A DNA stretch of 64,000 bases, from NCBI GenBank assembly GCA_033961575.1, contig CM066730.1:115285523-115349522 (forward strand), read 5' to 3'. This DNA is from Aselliscus stoliczkanus (Eukaryota > Chordata > Mammalia > Chiroptera > Hipposideridae). Every line of letters begins with the position of its first letter. The first letter of the stretch is position 1. This document shows positions 56,943 to 64,000 of this stretch, piece by piece. A model generated the notes under the pieces. It was given only the letters and a program-made list of their open reading frames with translations. It was not told the origin of the DNA and searched no databases. The position numbers were made by a program, and so were the translations under genes.

Positions 56943-59900
56943 CTAAGAAAAAAAGTTATATGTAGTTTAGAAACCAGAGCATACCACATTATGTTCCTGT
57001 TTATTCATTCTCCTCAAAAATATTGTTTAGTTATGCCAAGCTTATACTCATATCCAAAGCCTTACTAATTTTTCAATGTAAATCTTATTTTTAGACTCTG
57101 GTAAATGCTACCTTCTTTGTTTGAAAGTTGGACCAGTTAAAATGTGTCATATTTGATTGATTCAAAATATCAGACTATACAACGAATATTTTACTGAGTT
57201 ATCAATTAGAAATTATTCTCCTCCCACCCATCCTTATACTGTTGCTTTTGCACGAGCACCTTTCACTTAATTAACACTGCATGACATTTCATCCTTACCT
57301 GTACCAACATCAAAGTTGTCCCCTGGTGCTGTCCATATTAGGCTGATCATATCCTCATCAGATGTGGCCTCAAGGTCTGTGATTTGACTTGGTGGGTACA
57401 GGTCAGGCAAGGAAGATGGAACGTTTGAAACCACAAATGCACCTCCAGATGCTGTTCTGGTAAAACTCTCCAGGTTTGTCTGCGTATTCTCATCAACTTC
57501 AGGTCTTGGTGGATTCGCTTCAATTTTCCCTGCATTAAAAATTTGATTGTTTATAATGAGCACAACAGTACTAGTATTTTCAATTGAATTTCCCATCCCA
57601 CTTGTCTTTCTTTTGTTGTTGTTGTTATGTATACACAGTCACATTTTACTAAGTTTGGTGCCAAAGTTATAAGCATCCAATTGGTGGGAGAAGTTTTTTC
57701 TTTAGCATCTTGAACAGGATGTTGTAGGATATAATTGCGTAATGAATTGCTTTGGAATTAAGGCTGCCCTGCAAGGGAATGATGTTATATAATTAAATAT
57801 ATGCCTTTTTTTTTAAAGAATTTATTTCTCAAATTATTTTTGAGCTGGGAATAAACCTGGGGAAATTACTACTGGGTCCCTTCCATCCACTTGTGGCAGA
57901 TTCTTCCCATCCTCTGTGCTACAAGTGCTATGGAATAATACTTCAGTTTATATTCCAATTGTCAACAGAAAGCCTCTAAAAGCCATAAGAGACAAGACAA
58001 AGGAAAGTTAACAAGGAATGCATTCTAACTCCTTATCGTCACCTTGCTCAATACACTTTTTCTTTTAACTTAATGAAAATATTCAAAACAAATGTTTACT
58101 CATTTATGTATCTTTTATAGTATATGTATTCGAAAGGATAAAATCTGCCACTAGCTTATGCTTAGGTACATATTAGCCTGTTTCCTTCATCCTGAGCTGA
58201 AAATCTTCCATATTATTGTTGATATAGATAAGGTACTCCAAACTAATATTATAATGGCTGACATTTATTGAATGCTTACTAGATGCCGACACTGCACCAA
58301 ACCCCAGTATGACTGAGAACTTCATTCCAGAAATGGGAAAAGCTGTACTTTGAGTTCTAAAATGTTTGAAGCTTTAATCATAACAACTCATGATTATTTC
58401 ATCATGAATTACTCACCATCCACTACCCAGCCGGGTATATATGCGGCTCTATTCGGTGGATGCTTTAAGTTTCGTGTGACAGTGTTTGCTCCTCCATGGG
58501 CCTGTACTTTTAAGCTATATCTGCCATTTACTGAATATGCTGTAAAATATCTGGAGTAGACCCCGTCATCCTTGAAAGTATCAGCACCTTGTTATAGAAA
58601 TTAAGGAATAAATTATTATTGTAAAGAAAAAGATAAACATATGCATTTTCTAAGCCAAACATGTGGCCTTCATAAGAATATCCCTTAGATTGGGCTCCCT
58701 ATTTTGTGATTGACCCTTTGGGGAATATTTCTATTATGCTCTATCAATCAGTATCTTGTTAAATTGATTTCCTTGATATATACACATATAAATTACATAT
58801 ATGTACATATATATTACATATATTATATAATATGTATGTTTTATATTATTTTATAATATATATGATATTACAGACATATATACCTAGTGTGTATAATAAA
58901 TACCTTCACCTTATCAATTTATATGTAGATTATTATAGTACTCTTCTTACCATTTCTCAGCCAAATGGTTTGGTTGAAGCTCTTTATTTAAACAATAATG
59001 ATGTCATCTTTTTGTTAAAATCAGGAGAATATCCACTAAAGAAAAAGGATCTTTGCATAGGTTTAATTCTCGCTATAGTCACTTATTAATTACTTATTTG
59101 ACTTACCTTCATTCATTCCGTTTTTATTTAATCCTTACCTCTTGCTCTATGATCCATTAACTCCCTAATCTGATAGTGGAAAGACCCATGTATTATCAGA
59201 ATAAACAATTGGGGGAGTTCAGGAATACTGTATCATAAGTATATTTCTTGATATCAGAGGTACTGAAGTTATTTGTTAAATTGCAAACACATTTCTCAGG
59301 GCATTTAACATTCTAAGACAGAGGTTCTTAAAATTAGGTCCAGCAGTATCTGCATGTCTCTGGATTGTAGTAGGAATGCAAATTTCTTAGGCCTAGAGAA
59401 GAGCCCAGCATTCTGTGTTATAACAAGCCGTCCAGGTGATTCTTCTTCATGCTAAAGTATAAGAACCCTTGCTCCAAGTCATTGATAATCACCAATACAT
59501 TCTTAGGCAAAGGTATTCCAAATTAGCTAAGTAGCCACCTGGTAAAACCTTGAGTAATGACAAGATGCAGGTAAGTTTTTTGTTTGTTTGTTTGTTTGTT
59601 TGAGGGCAGTGTCACTGGACCTCATATGGGGGACCGAACTGGGGCCGCTGGCTTCCCAAGCCAGAGCTTAACCAATGCACCGCTTGGCAGGCCCCAGATA
59701 AGTTTTAATGTAGCATGGAAAAGGTTGGGGGGAAAGGAAGAGTGAGGGGATAGTTGAGGAAAATACTGTCACATCAGATGAAGGCACTGAGGTGCACCAA
59801 GTAATAATTTCACCTTCTACATTTTTCATAGGGCTAACACTTGTTGATGAGAGGATTATAAATTGACTGAATTAATTACATTGCAAAAAACCTGATAGAA

Positions 59901-61798
59901 ACCTTTGATAATTCAGATGTCTATCAGATTGGTTTTTTCCTTGCTCACTGAGCTCCCAAAAGAAGGTTTAGTTCCCAGAATAATCCAGAGTCCAGGGAAA
60001 AGGTCTTTAAGTACCGCTCACCCATACAGATGAGGGAAACAGCATGTTCAACACTGTCTTGTTTCCTGCCAGTCAGACCTGGTATCTGATGCCCTGGTGA
60101 TGTCCCCTCCTCTCTTGTGGCAGTTCTGCCTGCCCTTGGGCCTCAGTTCCCAAGACTACATTTGTACTTCATTCCAACTATTGAAAATTACTCTTGATTG
60201 TCCCTGTTTCCTTGTCAGGGGACCCAAGTTCTACCATTTAACCCCATATGGCTGCTGTATTTCACTGTCTCTGTCCACATTTTCTTGATGACGTGCCCCT
60301 AAGAATCACTTGTTCAGAATTGTTGATGCTGTTCTCAGTCTCCTGAATGAGACCTTCATATTTGGTGATAGACATTGCTTGTCCAGATGACAAACAGTAG
60401 TGATAGTGAATAAGATTTATTTAGTGCTACCATGTGCAAGACACTTGCTAATCACTTTGCAGGTTTTACCTGGTTAGAATTTCCTGCTGATCTGCATCAA
60501 TTCTTCTGGTGTCTTTCCCTGTCCCACACTGCCTCAGGGACCCATAACATATTCTGAGTCTTAAAAATATATAGCTTTTTCATAAAAAACTGAATTACCT
60601 GCACCGTTATCCAAAAGTTCCAGAACTTCTGTTTTTCCAGTATTTGATTCAATGAATGCAGTCACATTGGCTCCAAGAATGGGTATAAACCCTTGTAGAA
60701 TTTCTGCATAAACAATCATTGGGCTGGGGAAGCTGTTTGTATCTTTATTCATTTTAGCATTCACTGTGATTGGAGGCACAGAAGAATTCGTTGCCCGAGA
60801 ATTAACTGTTATAGTTAATGTTTCTGGGTTTGCTTTGGCTTGAAGACTGTAAGTCCAAACACCCACCTAGAAATTCAATGGAAATATAGTAAGTGTCCAA
60901 AATCAATCTATTTTCTGTGTTTCCATTATGTAACTCTAAAATAAATTTTATAAATGTGTTACAGAATAAATAGGGTTTTGAGATTTTTGAGTTTTTTGGA
61001 AGGTAAAAGGATGAGAGAAGGCAGTTTGGACATGGTATCCTGGCTATTGTCATGCACAGTGTCCACATTTTGTGCAACCTCAGCTGGGAAAAATACGTTT
61101 TGGTAAGTTTGCCTTGGTCTTGGCCTATTCTTTGACCTTGGAGTTCGCAGATTCTATGATCTGTTAATGCTAATAAGGAATGACTATCTACACCCCAAGA
61201 TGCACGGAGTGTCCCTACATTGCCTCCTTAAAGTTATTCTTAGCCTACCTAATTTTTCCTCTGCTCTTCCTTCCTCCAATACATAAGGTCTTTTATCCTT
61301 TTTCCTGCCACCATAATTTTTAGGACCATACAGGCATAGAAAATACATTGTGTTTTATCTTAATTTTGAAAATGATACAAGTATTGGCACTCACATTTTT
61401 TTTTTTTGAGGGCAGTGTCACTGGCCCTCATATGTGGGACCGAACTGGGGCCGCTGGCTTCCGAAGCCAGCGCTTAACCACCACGCCACTCGGCCGGCCC
61501 GGCACTCACATTTAGGATAAACAATGTATTTTCAGTTATGAAACAAATTTGTGAGGAAATCAAAAAGCTGAATGCTTACCTTTGCAGTGTCTGGAATACT
61601 GAGATGGGCCATTTTGGAAGCTGAGTCCACTATGAAACTTTGCGCTGGTGTCCCACTGGGAACCCAGAGAGAAATGCTGGGGGGCTGCGTGCTGCTCCAT
61701 GTGACGAGAAAAAATGTGTCCTTTCCCACGGTGCTATCAATTATTACAGTGCCATTCATCCAGGGGTCACTGGTGAGCGTTAATCCCTTACTTTCAAT
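56521..61798 (-). CDS. CLCA4: CLCA4, 3' five coding exons (partial gene)
   Basis: Five exons (61798-61580, 60866-60599, 58587-58417, 57529-57299, 56942-56521) join in frame with GT-AG junctions to give 436 codons and a stop. They correspond to exons 10-14 of the family; exons 1-9, with the protease and VWA domains, lie beyond 64000. Runs such as [14 protein letters not shown] and [14 protein letters not shown] match recalled human CLCA4 closely. The C-terminus has a hydrophobic span ([19 protein letters not shown]) followed by a basic tail [16 protein letters not shown], giving a type I membrane topology. CLCA4 is an epithelial CLCA protein. The visible part is intact. Confidence 0.93.
57299..57529 (-). 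CDS. CLCA4: CLCA4 exon 13: linker and FnIII-like domain start
   Basis: Seventy-seven codons plus one base. It begins [20 protein letters not shown] and contains [27 protein letters not shown] and [13 protein letters not shown]. Acceptor is TGCAG/G, donor CAG/GTAAGG. Confidence 0.94.
58417..58587 (-). CDS. CLCA4: CLCA4 exon 12: beta-rich region
   Basis: Fifty-seven codons plus one base, including the split glycine: [47 protein letters not shown]. The acceptor is ACAAG/G and the donor ATG/GTGAGT. Found by paralogy with CLCA3 exon 12 and both splice sites. Confidence 0.93.
58786..58872 (+). repeat. AT-rich low-complexity run in CLCA4 intron 11
   Basis: Alternating TATATA/ACATAT motifs (TTACATATATGTACATATAT and similar), locally self-complementary. 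Confidence 0.7.
59580..59694 (-). mobile_element. Short tRNA-derived SINE in CLCA4 intron 11
   Basis: Antisense with (TTTG)n tail, AGGGCAGTGTCACTGGACC and CCGCTTGGCAGGCCC. CAGGTAAGTTTT and CAGATAAGTTTT flank it as the duplication. Confidence 0.9.
60599..60866 (-). CDS. CLCA4: CLCA4 exon 11: beta-rich region
   Basis: Eighty-nine codons plus one base. It begins [20 protein letters not shown] and continues through [34 protein letters not shown] and VLELLDNGA. Acceptor is TCTAG/G, donor CAG/GTAATT. Confidence 0.94.
61399..61500 (-). mobile_element. Short tRNA-derived SINE in CLCA4 intron 10, 13-bp target duplication
   Basis: Antisense: T-run, GAGGGCAGTGTCACTGGCCC ... CACTCGGCCGGCCC. GGCACTCACATTT at 61386-61398 and 61501-61513 is perfect. 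It lies about 80 nt upstream (plus coordinates) of exon 10's donor side. Confidence 0.93.
61580..61798 (-). CDS. CLCA4: CLCA4 exon 10: beta-rich region after VWA
   Basis: Seventy-three codons starting [20 protein letters not shown] and including [14 protein letters not shown] and [13 protein letters not shown]. Acceptor is AACAG/A, donor AAG/GTAAGC, phase 0 on both sides. The first residue is Ile where the CLCA3 exon has Leu. Confidence 0.94.
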
Positions 61799-62172
61799 CT
61801 GTTTAAATATATTTTTTAAATTAATAATGGTAGAAAAGTGTAATTTTATTTTTAATTCTTTTTTCTTTTTTAACATGATTCTTAATTTCTGGCCTGAGAA
61901 CAGGCCTATAAAGGGCATACCACCTTAAGATTGTTATCTCTCTAAGAGTTAATTGGGATGTGACAGTTGTTAGTCAGGAAGTGTGGAAATATAGGGTCTT
62001 TTCAGACAGAATATAATAAAAAAAGACAGAATATAATAAAAGCATTAGAGCAGGAGAATGTGTTTTGCAGTTGGAGACATGGCTCTATTATTTTTTTCCC
62101 AGTTGTTTTGGTAAACCCCACCTGAGGCTTTAGCATTAAAGGATATTACAACCTCAAGGAAGAAATAGCTGT

Positions 62173-62222
<50 letters not shown>

Positions 62223-64000
62223 CCTTAGTTTACCCATCTTCACAATAACCTAAAAGAAAATATCTGCTGGTGGTGGCTAGGGTATTTGAGCAGAGACACA
62301 GTAAAGCAAGGCCTCAAGAGAGAAAATCAGGACTAGCAAATAATGAGACAAGCACTCATGAATATTTTGCTGACGTGAAATCTTCAAATAATTTTTCACA
62401 CATGATAGAGTGAGTAGCACTGGACAATAAGCATGTCCAAGAAGAGTGTAAAGAGAACAAAATGATGTTTATGAAGTTCGGAATCCTAAGACAAGTGAAA
62501 GGACTTTTTTCTGAGAGGAGCTTCAAAGGAAGTTTTTCAAGTGTTTGCAGATGTCTCTTAGTCAAGGAGAGCCAACTTTATCTACTGACCAAGAAGGTGC
62601 TTTCTATAGCTGTGTCATATGAGGAAAGGATGGGAAATCCCTCTTCTGCTCCAATCCAGTCCTAAACCCAAAATACCTTTATATCAGTGCTGAGAGAAGG
62701 GAGTGAATTCTATCACTGAAACATCATTGCCATGACAAAAATCTGAGTTATATGTTAAGTGGACATGTCTTTGAGTGGACAAAATATTACTATCAAGTTA
62801 AATGTGAATGTGAGTGACTTTTTTAGACTCCACATCAGGAAAGTGTAAGACAGTGAGGCTTTGGCTACATAATACTACTAGGGGAAAATAACTGAGTGAA
62901 GAATGGGACACAATTTTTCCTCTGTATTTTGGCTGCCATTTTAAGTGATGGGAGCAAAACCTTCTTTCTCCCCCTTCTATGCCATTTAAAAAGTCCATTC
63001 TCAAAACTTGGAACACTTCCTGCATGCAAATGTCTCTTTTCTGGCTGACTTTCCACATCCTGCTCTTACATTTTAAAATTCATTTGGAATATTCCATTTT
63101 AATGTTATACCATCCACTAAAAATTACTAAGGTTAAAATAGAGTACAAAATAATATTCTCAAAATCACGTCTCCCTCCTTACTTGTCAATTTTAGACAGT
63201 AGTATCATCATTTTCTAAGTCAACCAGATTGAAACCCTCACAAATTAGCTTTATTCTCCTTCAGTTTATTCTTCATATACTGCCAAGCTAGATCCCAGAT
63301 CAATTTGTAATCTGTTTGTAGGGTGAAGCTACAAACCAGATCTTTAAATCAGTCTGAACATAGATTCCTAACCCTACATCCTCTAACTTATATGCACTTC
63401 ATTGTTGGAGAGTAGAGGAAAATAGGTTTGTTTAAATTATTATGGCAGTTTTAATGTAAGTAGTGGCTTGATGATCTGGAAGATGGAAGACACATATTCA
63501 TATAAAGTGACATGATATACTCTGGGTGGGAATGGAAATGGATAGAAACAGGATTTTGTAAAAAGTATTTTGAAGGAAATAGTTGATGTTGACATTTTAC
63601 ATGGGACATGAATGAAGAATCAAAATTTAGTCCAAGTTTTTGAATCTAACAGAAAATGGGAGTGTTGTTTAAACACAGATTTAAAAAAAGGAGCTGAGTT
63701 CCGAAGAGAGGCGAATAAAACAGAACACCAGTGAAAAGAGTGGTTGAAGAGCTAAAGGAAACCCTACATTTTTAGATATGAATGATTATTCACTCTCTTC
63801 AGATAAATTTATTTCCAAGATACTTTCCTTCCATTTTCAAGCCAGGTTCTTGAGTTTATTCATCTAATTTAAATTTATTTCACAACAGAGAAGGGTGGGA
63901 GAAATCTTGGAAGCATGAGATTTTTTTATGTAGTCATAGAAAAATGGACATTATATTATTGGACAAAGTCTACTTTTTATGGAAAATTCAACATTATTAG
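61799..64000 (-). other. CLCA4: CLCA4 intron 9 (partial)
   Basis: No sequence like CLCA exon 9 was found up to the window edge, so this is read as intron 9, at least 2.2 kb. It holds a (TG)n run at 62176-62219 and no recognisable gene. Confidence 0.7.
62176..62219 (+). repeat. (TG)n microsatellite
   Basis: About 22 uninterrupted TG units in CLCA4 intron 9; likely polymorphic. Confidence 0.95.

Noticed and set aside
61799..61918. Extension of CLCA4 exon 10 upstream in the same frame
   Set aside because: The open frame continues past 61798, but an AACAG acceptor stands there, and CLCA3 and family exon boundaries begin at the ESKG block.

Overview
The window is mammalian nuclear DNA, AT-rich, with small exons in long introns and many SINE, LINE, LTR and DNA-transposon copies. 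The commonest young repeat is a tRNA-derived SINE (head GGCCGGCCGAGTGGCGCAGTGG, then a trailer ending GTGACACTGCCCTC). From memory this matches the Rhin-type SINEs of horseshoe bats and relatives. About 80-bp and 230-bp mariner-like miniature elements are also present. A rhinolophoid bat is my best guess (about 0.65); no search was run.

Two genes are present, head to tail on the minus strand, both from the CLCA cluster (calcium-activated chloride channel regulators). CLCA4 enters from the right: its last five coding exons (61798 down to 56521, 436 codons) are in the window, and the rest lies beyond 64000. CLCA3 is complete: 14 coding exons from 31032 down to 10353. Every intron is GT-AG, phases match throughout, and the exons give one uninterrupted 903-codon reading frame. 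Its order (downstream of CLCA4) and its similarity to rodent Clca3 proteins support the name. In human this gene is known as the pseudogene CLCA3P, so an intact copy is the main biological result. The protein keeps a signal peptide, the HEWAH zinc-protease motif, a cysteine-rich segment, a VWA domain with complete MIDAS residues, a beta-rich region, a fibronectin III-like domain and a short hydrophobic C-terminus.

Layout: 1-10.3 kb lies downstream of CLCA3 and holds a duplicated L1 5' end, a multi-unit tRNA SINE, L2/MIR copies and an ancient L1. 10.35-31.03 kb is CLCA3, with SINEs and mariner-type elements in its introns. 31.03-56.5 kb is intergenic. It holds a solo LTR, a 4.8-kb degraded gammaretrovirus-like provirus with 5-bp target duplications (32400-37176), SINEs, L1 3' ends and two LTR-like segments near 54.4-56.0 kb. 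56.5-64 kb is the 3' part of CLCA4.

The two genes encode secreted or membrane-anchored epithelial glycoproteins. Known CLCA family members self-cleave through the N-terminal metalloprotease domain, and CLCA1 modulates the TMEM16A chloride channel through its VWA domain. I saw no non-CLCA cellular gene, no functional RNA gene and no CRISPR. Family names for repeats rest on recall of consensus features.
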